Positions 13,501 through 28,500 of a stretch of DNA of 64,000 nt are shown here, piece after piece; the stretch's first letter is position 1; every line of letters begins with the position of its first letter. The stretch covers positions 54,036,080 through 54,100,079 of the forward strand of contig OX439037.1 in NCBI GenBank assembly GCA_949317995.1. The letters are read 5' to 3'. A program made the position numbers and the translations under genes. The notes under the pieces were generated by a model, which saw only the letters and a list, made by a program, of their open reading frames with translations, was not told where the DNA came from and searched no databases. Source of the stretch: Acholoe squamosa (Eukaryota > Annelida > Polychaeta > Phyllodocida > Polynoidae).

Positions 13501-16500
13501 ATCACACCGAGTTCCTCAAGGACTAGGGTTTGGGCAGTGGTGGTCAATATTTGGGTTTGTGTCATAGGCCTCAGTGTATAGAAGTGGTGTTGGATTTAGT
13601 GGTGTAAATAGTTAGAGTAACTCAATAAACTCAAGTCTACCTCTTGTACTCTCAGTGGTCATATGTCAATACATAGAGATATAAATACAGGTTTCTGGTC
13701 GGACAAAGATTCAACCCGTCTTAGCCTGCCTAGATCCTATTTCATTCCGAGACGCAGCAAAATTTTGTCGTGATCATGCAAATATCTGCTTACTGCGAAA
13801 GTGGAGATCAATCAACTGATCAGTGTTATTTTACTGGTTACGAAATATATCTTTATTTCCAGATTTTAAAACACATTTTGCGTTTACCCCTGTCCCAAGA
13901 ATTGCTCATACGATTTGTGTCAACATAAACTTAGACCTACATGACATTTAGGTCTGTGACGTAAAGTATAATTCCCGTACAGTAAAGAAAAACAACTTGA
14001 AAAACATAGCTTACTACGGTGTCAGTCCATGGAAATACATATGAAATCCTGTGAAGAGAGTGGCTAAGCATGATGTCGAATATCGTAGACGGTAGATAAA
14101 CATGGCATGGCCATGGGAAGTTAAGAAAGACCATTTCTGCAAGGTTGATGTCAGCAAAGCCCGAAAGGTGACACCATTGTATGGGGGTGGGGGCAATTTG
14201 TGCAGAAAATAAGATGAATCTGGGTGGCACGGACTTTGTACGCGGACAATGACCCTTTAACCCCCTCCCCACCATCACCCTATACATGTGGATATTGATC
14301 CTTCTCCAGTGTCTAAATTCGGATTAACTATTTCAGGGCAACATATTGCATAAAAGCTCTCTGTCCAACAAGTCTGATAGCTCCAAAAGACCAATACACT
14401 GTTAATCACCAGTGCTGCATTCGTACATGTAAAATCGTGAAATTGGCTCATATGCAGGGATTTACTTATTTCATCGTAAAATCAACTAGAATGTACCAAG
14501 AACATTGCCTGGTCTGTCTAACCCAATCGTGTCCAAAAAAATGAATGATCATGTCATTGAAAGTCATAAAATGTCATGAAATTTTGTTGGAATCCAGGGC
14601 AGTGCAAAGTTAGCCAATCATAAGCTTTCATAATGCTGTTCTTGAAGAGTTAAATCTAGTTTACAACTGACAATGTGTAATGTGATCAGAAACAGGCCAG
14701 TCCACATGGAACTCAGCCAAAAGGTATCAATCTACATCACACTTTATTTATAAGCACAACAATATATAAATGGCAGTGGTTTATGACTTAGCATATAGAA
14801 CAGGACCATTAGACTTCTTATCTTGTTTTGGAAACACATGGTTTCCTAATAGACTTTGATAGGACAATACAAGAAACTGGTCATGTCATGCAACACCTAG
14901 ATGAGATCGCCGGTTTTAATTAGAATACTGATTCCAGGGAAGTTTTCTTTTCCGCATGTAGATTTGATTGATTACTATGTACATGTAATGCTGTCACAGT
15001 TGTATTCATTGATTTCCCAGGGCTTATTCCGATACATGTATGGGGGGGGGGTACCATAACGCAGGTTGCGGCTTCTACTCAGGGTTTTACGGTAATTCTT
15101 ATGGTGCCTTATAGGACTGACACAAATAATGTCAAATTAAATCTGCATTACACTGCACAAATCGAGCACCGGCTGCTCCATATATAGCTTTCTCTTCATC
15201 TCACATTCAATGCCTTATGATGAATGCAGGCTCGCCTTATGCATAACGTAATAGGACTTCTATACTCTCACACCCGAAAAAAAGTAAAACCCCCAGTACT
15301 TCTGAATTTTCTGGGCCACATTACTTTCTGGAAATGTCATTTTGTATCGATATATCCTGAAGAACTAAATTTTGCAGTCACATAAAAGTGGCAGTTTTCT
15401 TGCAATTAACAATGTGTAGAGCTAGCTTGTGGCACTGGCTTTCCATAGTACCTCAGTTGGCATTGTGCCATAACTGGCAGCAGCTTGGGGTCAGCTGACG
15501 TAAGTCTGTGAGACCTAGATCGCCGTGTTTACATTCTGACTGCTCATAGTGATTACACAATCAGAGAAACACACACATGTAAGCCAGGCTCTAAGCTGCC
15601 ACAGCCTATACTACTATTAAAGGCATAAATAACAAATAGAGGTTCACGAGTTGATTCTAGGGGGAGATAAGAAGCACGAGGCCGTAGGCCGAGTGCATTC
15701 TTATCTAACCCCCTAGAATCAAAGAGTGAATCTCTATTTGTTATGTATGACGTTTATACCATGGTTTCCTCCATTTTCTTAAGTAAATACCTTATAAAAT
15801 GAAGAAATAAAAATCTAAGCGATACGTCTTGTTCAATCTCCTCCGCCATCTTGGTTTCTTGGCGAGACGACAAAGCCGGTTGGACGCAAAGTGATACCTC
15901 GGCGTGTGTCCTACAGGCATTTTCATAGTAGAAACGCTGGTAAGGACTGTGCGCGACAGCCAGAATACCCATAGAGTATATGCCAACATCACAACTTGTG
16001 TCTCGCCGCGGTAAATAATCTGTGCGCTACGCAGTCAACATGACGGGGAATTTTTCGCTCGATTCGATTTTTATTTCTTCAATCCTGTTGAAACTACACT
16101 TTAAATCATGGCAAATTAAAGGTAGGTGATAGATTATAATATCTAGATTCATCCTCTATTAGCATTAAGCTTCTAATCGTATAGTTTTTTTATTATTGAA
16201 TTAAATTCTTCGCTGTCAACTTGCTGTCACGTCGTCTCGTCTCCAGTGTCAATGTCCATTCAAATAGCGCGTACTATTCGAACGTCATTATCCGCTCCAG
16301 GCATCGTAAATTCATTCAAGAACGTGATAACCATGGTATAACCTTAAGGAAAAATGCTCCAAGGCAGAATCGGGTTTCACTCTAAGTCTTGAAGTTAAAT
16401 TCTGTTCTATATTGTAAAATACCTCGCCTATAAGCCCTACCCTTACTTGAGAAAATACAATAAGCCACAGACTCATATATAATTAAGCTGTGGTTTATGT

Positions 16501-19500
16501 GTAAGGTTTTTACGGTAACTGCGCACATGGCAATGTTTTGGCTTTTATCATGTGTGAAAATAAAGAGCTAAGGGAGTGATCATTTTTTAACAACGGGGGG
16601 GGGGCTGGTGGGTTTGAGGGGGGGGTCAGAATTTTTTCAACACCTCTGATGGGGGGGTCAAAATAATTTCACCTGTTTTCAGTGGAAAACCCTGCGCATT
16701 ACTATAGGCTAAAAGGGGACGTTCACGCACGATTTTTGTCCCTTATGAGGGGGGCGAAAAAAATTTACCCCCTTGAGAGGGGGGGTCGAATTTTTTTTTC
16801 GCGCGTCCACGTGCAAACCCACCGCCCCCCCCCGTTGTTAAAAAATGATCACTCCCTAAGGCAGAGTTAATCTAATACATGGACTGTGACCATATACTTT
16901 AGTAAATGTGACTCATAGCTATTTACTACATGAACAGAGAGAGGTAAATTGTATTTTTGTAGTGTGACGCTGTAAGCATTGAGTTGCATTGAGCAGTGAG
17001 ATATAACGTAAAAAGAAATGTTTTGAGCGTTCTAAATGGGCTTTTATTTGTTGAATCACCCCCTCCCCCAACATGTTTGGTCAAAATACAAGAGGAGACG
17101 TTTATCAGTCAGTATGAAATGAAGAATCAAGAGTGCCTTAATCATCTTTCTACCAAACATTAAGCTACCTTTTTCGAGATCAAAGGGACCTGTGTGAATT
17201 CCGGAGATCCATTGCAGTATATTTTTTACAGTGTTGCTGAAAACTTTTTATCAATGCTGGCCAAGGTGGCCTGCGTCTTGGCACCCTACGCAGGCCATTT
17301 CCCTCTCACGCAGGACATACGAACATTGATAATTTAAGGTACCAGTACTTTCCTAAACTTCATTATAGCTTGTTTTATACTATGCAAAAGAAATTGAAAA
17401 CATTTGAAATAAACAATTTTACAAATATGACCCTATCTCCTCTTCTAATTGGGCGATTTGAAAAATTCTTTCACCATTAGGAAGCTGGCTAAGATCATGG
17501 CAGGCCATTCTGGCCTGCGTCTTAAGACCCTACGCTGGCTATTAAGATTCTCTGCCGGCAAAAGCCGGTGTGCCGGCGTCATTTCGGCAACACTGTATAT
17601 ATCTATTTATAACATGCTGCAGGATTTAACAATGTAGTTGAAGTAAACTTGTGGTAATACATCATCGGGTAAACCAATAATTTACCAGTTAAAAGTTGAT
17701 TTCTTTTACTGAACCAGATGATTAAGTTCGGGGGAGGGGGCTTGGATGGGGGCCCTGGTCGTTACCCCGTGGGAGGTCGGCTCAACTCAGTGGAGCTCCT
17801 TGCGACACCTGGAGGGGGTTGTGTGTATGTGTGCGGGGGAGGGGGTAGTTATGTCTGGGCAGGTCTGGAGGGGTCCTCCCTACCACCCACCACCACTCAT
17901 GTAGCCTGCTCCAGTACCTGGCACCATACATGTACAAACCACCAGCCATCCACCCCTCAGTCACTCAGCACCCAACTCCACAATGTTAAGCCTTTTAAGG
18001 GCTATATGATGCCTCCAAATTCATATAAGCCATCATGGATTGGTGCATCATGAACCCGTGAACGATAAAGAGGGGCCCAATGCCACGAGCCGTGTCTCAC
18101 TGCTTCAAGCAGACATGCTCACACACACTCAAGCACTCACATGTGCAACCCTGAGGTAGGCCTACAGCATATCATTACTATCAAAGAGTTTAAACATGAA
18201 TGTCTGAGTTCCTGAATGGCCACCAGACATAAAACTAACCAAATATGCCAACCTTTGAGGAAGTGTATAAATTGGATAGCATGCTCCATGAATGCGGCCC
18301 TGGCGAATAGACTCACCAGAGGTGCGTGCATACATTATGACGATCAATAGGCATAATATATTAAAGTACTATGTACCTTAAAGGGTTAATAAACATAAAG
18401 CCTGGAGTGTTAGCACCCGCCCACCCACCCTCCCTCCCACCTGCCTTCTTTACTCCAGTGGTCTCCACCAGTCCTAGCCTCCAGTACACATACACACCTC
18501 CAAACGTCCACAACCTCCAGCACGCGTCATAGAACACATACAACACTGCTCTATACACTCACCCACAACTGACTGAGTGACCAACACAACCCATATCCAG
18601 ACACTTCATGGACAAGCAGTATCAAAATGACAACTATTATGACACAACTCTGACAACCAGCCCTCTCTCATGGATAGTGATGAGCAGGACAGGTGTGTCT
18701 TAAGGCCTTGGAGGAGCAGGAGGCAGGTGTGTTGATTGGGCTCCAGGTGCTGTGTCATCTCCAGGTGAGGTGATCCAGGTGACGACCCCCCCCCTCCCAC
18801 CTGCTAGCCCCAGCTGAGGTCCATAGTGCTGACGTACAGACTATTCAGTGGTGCCACTGATGACTGGACCCAGTTCATAAGCAACCTGTATACAACAAAT
18901 AATCACTGACCACTCCCACGCTATTACATACTACCCACGGACTGGGATCTGATGAAACCTTTACGAGGGATCATGATCGAGTCTTTTAGATGGCCATTTG
19001 AGAGAGGAGTAAGATTAAGTGTCGGAGTTCTAGTCAATCCTAGAACTGAACTATACCATGGGACAAAAAACTGATATTGATATGGGAGGATGTGGAACCT
19101 CCTGAATCATTGAAAGGACATTTACATATATCTGGCAATATTTGAGGAGCACCATGAACGTCAGGATGTACAGCATGTTACTTAACAACGTCACTCTTGC
19201 AGGTGGACGACGTAGTTCCCATGACGACGTGTCGACATCACGGACGTCACAACTGCCGTCAGAGGATGTGACGTCACAACTAGGGATGTACACACCACCA
19301 TACAAGGGTCAGCCCGTCAAAGCATGGGGGCAAGGTGAGTAGAATGTTTTTTTCAACAAGAAAGTCAAATTTTGATACATACAGGTCTGGCATACAGGTC
19401 AGGAGGGGGAAACTACTCGCAGCAAATAAGCAGGACATGGGTCATGTTGGAAATGATTACATTACATTGAACTGCACCTTTATAGCTGTAACATCAAGTC

Positions 19501-22500
19501 AGGGTGCAACTTATATGTGGGGCGCAAGGTAGTACTGTAGGTAGAAAGCACACTAATGACGAAATATCATTAAACAAAAGACCAGGGTTCCCACAGTTAA
19601 GTTAGTCATGGAAAATCAGCAAAGGTCAGGGAATTTCATGAAATTTTGTTGTGAATCAGGGAAAGTCTGGGGAAATCTGCCAAATGTATCACATGATGTG
19701 TTTAGTTTGTGACAAGTCTCCCCTGATCCCCTGAGGGCATCCAAAAATTATATCCAATGAGGGCAGTTTTCTTTTTCTGAAAGTTGATCAGAGATTCTTA
19801 TGGGAACCATGATTGAGAATACTTAGACGAGGATGATGTCTTCCTTCCTCCTCTGAACACTTTACTTTCTTGAATTGGTACTCAACGATTTAATTATAGT
19901 ATCACACCTTCAAAGTCTTCAGGTTTGTTTTTTATACAGATCCACTAGCAGCAATCATGTGACATATCCAGATCCAATAAGGTCTCATTTTAACATGTAT
20001 ATGGGGGGGGGGTGTCTTAGTAAAATTCTAAACAGAGGGTATCAGACATCCTCAAAAACCAACAGAATGCATACATTTTGCCTCAAGATTTACAAAATTT
20101 CTTGGGCTGCCGAGGGATGACCCGCCCCCTTAATTACTGTTCTTCTAGCTCCTTCTAAAGAAAAAGGGTTTGAGTTTATGGGCTGAAGTTTTTGTGGTTT
20201 TTTTTTTTTTGTTTTTTTTTCTCATCTGGAGTTTACAGGTATGAGTATGTATGAGGTATTCTGTTTGTAAGGCTTTTATTTCCAAAAGTCGTTTCAGTAG
20301 GTTATACATTTGTAAGTAACTTGCATACTGTCATCCCATTTCTAGCAATCATCGATCCTATTTTGGCAATCCAAAGTAAAAAGACGACGGTGCACAGCAG
20401 TGCGATACATTTACTTCGATCCGCCCGAGGGTTGCTAGAGGGCTAAGTCCGAGGAGGAGACTGGCGCCCCTAGGGCTGGATGTATTGCATTGGGTGCATC
20501 TCTGGATGTATTGCATTTAGTGCATCTCTGGATGTATTGCATTGTGTGCATCTCTGGATGTATTGCATTGTGTGCATCTCTGGATGTATTGCATTGGGTG
20601 CATCTCTGGATGTATTGCATTTAGTGCATCTCTGGATGTATTGCATTGTGTGCATCTCTGGATGTATTGCATTGTGTGCATCTCTGGATGTATTGCATTG
20701 TGTGCATCTCTGGATGTATTGCATTGTGTGCATCTCTGAATGTATTGCATTGTCTGCATCTCTGGATGTATTGCATTGTCTGCATCTCGGGATGTATTGC
20801 ATTTAGTGCATCTCTGGGTGTATTGAATGTATTGCATCTTTTGATGATAATCTTTCGAAATACACCCATGGGTAAATACTATCATACTCACAACAACAAC
20901 AAAAACACACACAAGAAAAAAACAAACAACCTTGATAGTTGTTCTAACTTACACATACCGAATCACTGGTACATGTCTGAAGGCTCATTCAGATAGGACA
21001 CCTATAGTCGAACATGTCATTTATCACTCCAGTTATGTAGTCAAACAAAAAATGGAATCATACACAATGTGGCTCTACATCCCCCCTCCTCCCCACTCCC
21101 TGACTGTATAGTGTATACCCAGACTGCATGCACACACGTGCATACACACAGCATTGTGAGTTGGAAAAACCCAGCCCTAAGAATAGCTGCGGGTTACCGT
21201 GCATTGGGAAGCACGTGTCTGAGCTGGTACCTGGTCTGTATTGTTGTCCATAGAATACTAAAGGCATTCTCCTTACGGTTTCTGAGAAACATGACACTGA
21301 ATGCTTCTCCATATGACCAATTAAGTATATGAACTTGTATCAGCATTTACTAGCGTTTGTTGGTGGTGTTTAGAGTCGGAGTTGCTGCTATTACTACCAA
21401 GTAATTCAGGCAATTTTCATGATAAAGGATATCTTAGATATCATCCTTCTGAAAACCATCGAAATCCTGATATTTTAGGTTGACGCAGAGGGTGATTTAA
21501 TATTTTGGTATCTCAGTTCTCAAGATCTGTTTCGAAATACGTATCAGCCATCAAGTCTGCTCAAAACATGATCAGACGTGCATAAATTTACACACGTATA
21601 AGGAGTGGAGAGAGTGATGATTACATATATCGACTTTATATAAGAGTTGACAAATATTTGTAAAATATTTGAAAATGCAGGAAGGCAATTGTGCACGGTG
21701 TTGACCTTAACGATCGTGGTGCTCCAGGTGAGGCATGTTTTAACACATTGACACCCTGAACACCACCCTTTCTGGTAACATCAGTGTAGAATTAGTATTG
21801 CATGCGCACATCAAGAGTATACAGCACTGTATGAAATAATTATATATGTCTTAATATGGAAAAAAAAGTGTGATATACATCCTTACGTTTCCATACGGTA
21901 TCTGAGGAGAGAAGAATGAGCGCTACATGCTAAAGTGGTCCTTCCATAACGTTGGCCAAGTGTGTTTTAACCACACTGATTTCTAGGGCCTGATTTCTGT
22001 CCCATCAATACAGAACAAAATCTAACATGCTAGATCTAGATATAATAGGTTAGGTTGGTTCGAGATAGTGAAATCTGCTGCGATTCGAGCTTTGTGAAAG
22101 ACTTACTTGAACGACAAAGACGTTTCTTGAGATAAATTGATCTTAATGTAGTTAACAATGAATGAGGGATGGAAAGTGTAAGTAGATCACATTGATGTAA
22201 GTATTAGAAGGCTTTGACTCAATTAGGGGTAGATTTAATGGGGTGAATAATAAGTGCGTAAGACTAAGAGCTGAGCTACCTGGTAATCATACGGCCTAAA
22301 AAAAAGAGTTGTGTTCAGGTATCCCGACCTACCCTATTTTTCTGGCCTGACCCTAATTTTTTTTAGATTTCTTTTTTTTGGAAATTTTTGGTAAATATAA
22401 TTCAAGAAAAATGTGAAAAAAGTCAATATATAGGCATGTTTGGTATCAAATTAAAGCCCACGGTCTCACGAAAGCTACGAGCTTGAAATAACCAACATTT

Positions 22501-25500
22501 TTTTTTAAAGTTTTTTTAAGTTGGTTAATCTTTTGAACCATGTTTGATATCATTTTGGCAGTTTTCGGCATCCAGGAACTTAAAAAAAATCTAAAAACAA
22601 CAAACTAACTACCTAGTCTCATTTTTTGGGCTATGTTACCTGAACACAAGAATTTTTTTAGGCCTAATCTTACCAACCTTATACATTTGTACTAACGTTT
22701 GGTCAATTAGGGCACTACCGTAATCTCCCGCGTAGAAGACGCGTTGCGCATATAGGACGCACACCAAACTCAGCAGAAGCATTTTCGCGTATAAGACGCA
22801 CCTCTTAGGGCTCAATTTTGTAAATCCAGTACTGTTCTATAGTAAAATTACCCCTCGTATAAGACGCACCCCGAACTTGAAAAAAATCCTTTAAGACACA
22901 CAAGGCATTTGTTTGGCCTAGAGGACGCGTCTTATATGTGGGAGATTACGGTAGTAACATTAGTTACCTTCATGTCATTAAAGTACAGTGAGCGAGAACT
23001 GATGGGCTGTTGTTATGGATTGTGTTAAACTATAACTCTTAGTTCTACAAAGTAAATGCATTAGATTTGATATATTGATATTCTTTCTTTGTAATGAATA
23101 TACTGACATTTCATATGAAAGTGGAGAATCAACTGGAAGAGAGACAAGAAACAGGAGAAATTTATTTCGTCACCACTTGATAGCTGGGTTAATATGCGAT
23201 GCCTATGAGTCTACTCCTATGCATCACTATAAAGAAAAAAAAATAAAGAAGCAAAATGAATCACCTTTTGTGAATAGAAACATACCGGTAGTTCCAGTTG
23301 AACACAGATACAAATCTTTCAAAATGTTTTCATACAAGATTTTTCTTGTCTTAAACATGTAACACGCTCATTGTCCTTGACCACCACTTTCTGTCGGTGA
23401 TGTATAGGCCACGTTTGTAGTATTTTTCAATGCCATAGTGAGAGTTTCCACCTATTTGTTATGGCTTTTATTTGGCTCCTTCCCAATTGGCCACCCATTA
23501 CTGTTTTGTTCTCGCGATTTTACGTCACCCACTGAGATTGCCGTATGTCCCTTACCCCCTGCAAACAGGATGTACGTGATATAGAGCATGCGCACACAAA
23601 CTAAGTGCAATGGTAATAACTCAGAGGTGAATGCTATATGCCTGTTGGCCGGTTAGGGTAGGGGGTGAAGGAATTAGTGGGGTGTAGGGTTAACATGGGA
23701 TTTAGTGTGGATGGTATCTTATGCTAAACTATACATGTTCTGTGCTTAGAATCCGGATATGGGATAAAACATGGAACGATTCCAGGGAGGATTTATCAAA
23801 CTAGGCTAGATCTTTCATGTACATGGGTATTAAGAAGGAAATAGGTGTTGTGATGTGGGGTTCACCAGATGGGAAGGTCGATTTTACATGTGTTATTTTT
23901 TTCTAAGTAATATTGATACATGGGTAGAAATGTATACAGCAAGTATATACTGTTATAAACCTGAATATATAAATGTGGTATAATCGTTTCCATTTAGCAA
24001 TAGCTTGTATTTTTCTTTTCCTCACGGCAATTGCCTAGGGTTGATTAGTTCTGGTAACTTGGTTCGTTGATACTGAAAACTGCTGCAAAGACCACAACGA
24101 CTCCACATCCAAGTGATTTTACATATTGGTGTTCCAGCAAGTCGACAGCCGTGGTCTTGATACTTGTTAATGCACCGTGTGAGGCCCTAGTCATAATGTT
24201 CAGACATATGTCAGCACACAGTGTAATGAGAAAAGCCCATCAGTAGAATTGCCAATCCATGTAAATAAAGGATTAGTGGCCTCCCTCAATGCCCCTTTGT
24301 TGCTATTCAGGAATCGCCAAATTTGATTAATCCCAAAGAATACCAGATCTAATCCAAATTGTAGCAATTAAACACCAATAGACTTTGCCATTAGACACTG
24401 CAATCACTCCCCCCAACTTAGACTTTAAGTTAATGTAGGGCAGAGGTAAATAATGAACCCACTAATCAGACATGTCAACACGTGTAGTGAGAGAAGTGAT
24501 GCACCTACATGAGTAACGAGAACCCACAGGTGTATACAGTGGCATGGCAGGAATGCTTAAGGAGGGAGGAGATTGGCAGCCAATTAATGCCCAAGACAAA
24601 CACCTGAGTGGAGAGGTGAGTTAGCAGGCACCAGGAGGACCTACCATAGGCAGGAGGTGGGCGGCACCCCAGTAGGGGGTAGTAGGGCCTTATGTGTAGA
24701 GTCGTGTGGGGTCTTGGACATTGTATCAAATGGAGCTGGTATGTCGTGGGAGGGTATGGTATGTGATTATGATGCCAGAGTGATGTGAACACCTGTGCGT
24801 TCAATATTTTGAATGCAATTTGAACATGCAACATTGTGAAAAATTGAAAGCATCTCAACATTGCATGGCAAACTAATATGGTAATTGATGTGGATAGATA
24901 ACAATTGCCCATTATCTGTCCCTTACTTTCTTTCTTAAAACTGAGTACATTTACCCCCTCCTCTGTCATACACAATAGCTCAGTGGCTTGCTCACACGCT
25001 AATCCACTTACTCGTGAAACTGTCTGCTTGCTTACCCACCCAGTTACTCGCTCACTTGCCTACCGACTCCCTCACACCCAGATATGTATTCAGATGTTTT
25101 ATGAAAATGTAGACTATTAGGTCCCGCTCTTGGTCTGGGTGTAAATCCTATTCCCTATTACTCATATATGAGTAACACGTACAAGGTTTACCTTGTTGAG
25201 CATAAGACACCATGACTGCTATTCTAAGTTTATGTAAGAGTGAATAGAGGATTAAGGACCATGACTAATGTGAACCAAGGCGACATGCAAATTAGATATC
25301 GAACCATTGGAGGATAAGGACTTTCAACATGCAGTAGAGACGCTGCAGTGACCTATTTGGGTAGATTTGGTTTAGCAATATTAGATACCACATAAGATAA
25401 GTAGTGACGGTTAATATCGTTAGATAATAAACTGCGCTTTATACGCAAGAATTTACTTGAAGGTTTACCTTAATATACCCGACAAATCAGCTCAACGATT

Positions 25501-28500
25501 CCCTCTGCTGTACCCACACAAAACTATGATATATTGTTTCCTATCGTTCAGAATGCAAAAGGAGAGAGAAAACTAAAAACGTAAAAAGAAGCCGTATATC
25601 TTAAGAGGAAAAATCTAAAGGAGACGTAAAATGGTGGAAATCCTGGAATATGTTGGTATAATTTTTGGGGAAAAAACGAACATATAGATTTCGAGCATCA
25701 GTAAATTTGAAAGTGAGATGAACACATACGATTTACATTAGATATTAGAGAGTGGTGAGCTTACCAGAGAGGATATCCTATATATCCGGTGTGATCTATA
25801 TTGGTAATTAGCCTCATAATTCGTAATCCACACACAAACAGATAAGGGCTGTGTTTACCGGACATCATTCAACCTCTTTCCACTCCCAAGTAGACATCAT
25901 TCCAAGTCGTAAAGTCACAGGTCAATAGTGGATTTGTGTACAAGCTGTGTGGCTTATCAGTAAAAGCTGTATTCTAGATAGTGGGGTGTGTGTTGTGTCA
26001 TATGTTATATGCTGACTTCAGGGCTGGCCGTCATTGGACCAATATTGAACTAAAAGCTCCATGTCTGGCACAAAGAGGAACTGGCTGTATTGAGTTTGTG
26101 TATATGACGTGTATTCATATAACGTTGTACATCACGTATACGCTGCAGCTTATACACGAATCAGAGACCCACTGCGCAGTATGGAATCTATGAACTCAAG
26201 GTACGTTTTACAGGCGGGTTATATTTACTATAGAGAGTATTAAATTGGCCAAAAAGTAAGCCCTACCTGTGAATTATAGCTATTCCTTGAACTTAGGGTG
26301 TGCCTTATATGCAAGCTTCGCCTTATCCACGAGGTTTTACAGTAGGTAGGATATTATAGAAGAGTCCCTGTACATTAATTGTCCTTCCAGCTTCTCCTTT
26401 GTGCATCGTTTTTGATTTTCACTTGACCTTTCAGTAGAGGGGGGGGGGGCTTTCCTTTTTGTATTGCTAACAAATCTTGGAGATTATGTGACAGGCGTTC
26501 TTTCAAGTTGAAAATCTGTCTGTTCATAGCCTCAGTTCTCTTTGTGAAACGTTAAAATGGATACACTATGTAACTAAGACATTAGCCATTATTTATAACC
26601 GAAGGCGATTACTAGAGGCATAAAATTGTACAAGATACCCCATGATATAGGTGTCAGGAATAACTATGTTCTTTATTTATGTCATGGCACATCGTTACTA
26701 TAGAACAGTACTGGACATGCCATATTCAATGGGGGGATAGAATACAATGTGTCTGTATTCAATGGCTGATGATCACATGACCTGCTGCAATGAACAGTTC
26801 TTTACTGCCCAGATTCTCAAAAAAAGCACCGGGCAGCCATGGGCGGACGGCTATCCAATGAATGCCAAAGTAAAAAGTGCACATACTGTCCACTTATCAA
26901 CACCAGTGGCTCCATCACATCGGGGGCCACTGGCAACACATACCCTGCAAAAACCAATGTGACCTGCAGGATTAGCAATCTCATTTACTGTCTAAGTTGC
27001 AAACGCTGCAAGAAACAGTATGTTGGCCTGACATTGCGGAAATTAATGGACCGCTTTGTCACACATGTTGGTAACATCAAAAACAAGAAGATGGGAACTC
27101 AAATGGGTTTCCACTTCAACACCAATTGCCACCAAGGTCTCAAAGACATGGAAATCCATGTGGTGGACTTCATTTTTAACTCGAAAGACGAGTTATAAGA
27201 GTGGGGTAAAAATAGACCCAGATTCAGTGCCTCTGAATGGTAGCTTAAGACAGAGAAAAAAATAAGACGCTTTTAGGCCTATGTTAAATCCCATAGGTGG
27301 TGCAAAAAAACAAACATTCACGCACTTTTGGTATGGAGTGGTGCAGTTAATTGATGAATTTGCCGTAATTCGATCCGTCCGCGCGTCTCTATTGTCGTAA
27401 AAATGGTCTTTATTATTATTTTTTTCAATTATTCTCTGTTATGATATAGAAATATGATACAGAAGGGCAAAAGCATATAATTTGAATCGATATGTTTGAT
27501 TAAAAATGTAAAAAATTAGATGGGGATCTACGTGTTCGCCCTGTCGTTAATAATTCGCATCACAAAGCCGTGGTCATGCAAATTGACCCAAATAACCATG
27601 GAAATTGGGTCGGGCATGCGCAGATAGAACCAAAATCCAACATGGCGGACAGCGAAACAATCGATTTGTGGGGCTATAACAGTAAAAACATAGGATATAT
27701 TCGATTCAATCCGATTGATATTGCCGAAGATGCTTGGATTATATTCAAAAAGCCATTAATTTCAAGTTAAATCAATAGCATATATCATTTCTCCGTCGAA
27801 AATGCTACTTCCGGCAAGGAGGGGTCGCGCATGCGCACAGAACATCAAAATCCAAAATGGCGGACAGCGAGACGATCGAGTCACAGTGCCATTGAAACTG
27901 CTGGATTATAACAAAATGGAAGAGAGTTACACTGTCTCATGCGTTTTTATGGTTAATATGGATCATTATTCAAGACCTGCTGGTATTGTGCAATGCTTAA
28001 CTCGCCAAGAGAGGAGTTATTCGCCAATGAAACATACAAGCGATAATGGATGCATTCTCCATAGGCTTAACCATTGACAGTGATAATGCTCGAAGAAAAC
28101 ATGAGGTTAGTATCAGAAGGGGCCTAAAAGAAGAGATTAAGTGCTCTTTCGAGTTACTTGCATTGAAAAATGCTGTCCTATATTCCGAGCTCCGCACTCA
28201 GATATTGCAGAAAACATTCGCAATAAAGTTGAACGGAACTGGATGTTGAAACTGAAAACTCAAGTTCCATATGGATTGAACCTAATAGACGCACCAAACT
28301 ATTAAGTTAGCCAGCACTGGCAAAGATCTAATTTTGAGGAGGCCCTCCTTTTCCTCGTCAAAAAACACGTTGTTACATGGCCCTCCTCATACCCACCTAT
28401 CCAGAACCCTGGATGGAATCTGGTGTTATGCATGCCACAGTGAATAAATAATTCTTTCAGTCAAAGACTGGAAATCTTTTATTAATACCAGACCCCAGTG

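Noticed and set aside
15754-15972. Minus-strand frame starting MAEEIEQDV at an AAGATGGCGGAGG motif
   Set aside because: No homology, no clear splice context, and it sits within a possible inverted-repeat element; kept only as a note there.
20435-20996. Multiple 60-130 codon frames on both strands, and a possible CRISPR-like array
   Set aside because: Produced by the 26-bp tandem repeat; units are contiguous with no spacers, and the DNA is eukaryotic.
23075-23362. 95-codon plus-strand frame
   Set aside because: No domain, no splice support, AT-rich Lys/Asn composition of random intronic sequence.
24505-24975. 156-codon minus-strand frame
   Set aside because: No recognisable domain; His/Pro/Thr-rich and overlapping no repeat or promoter; length alone is not enough.
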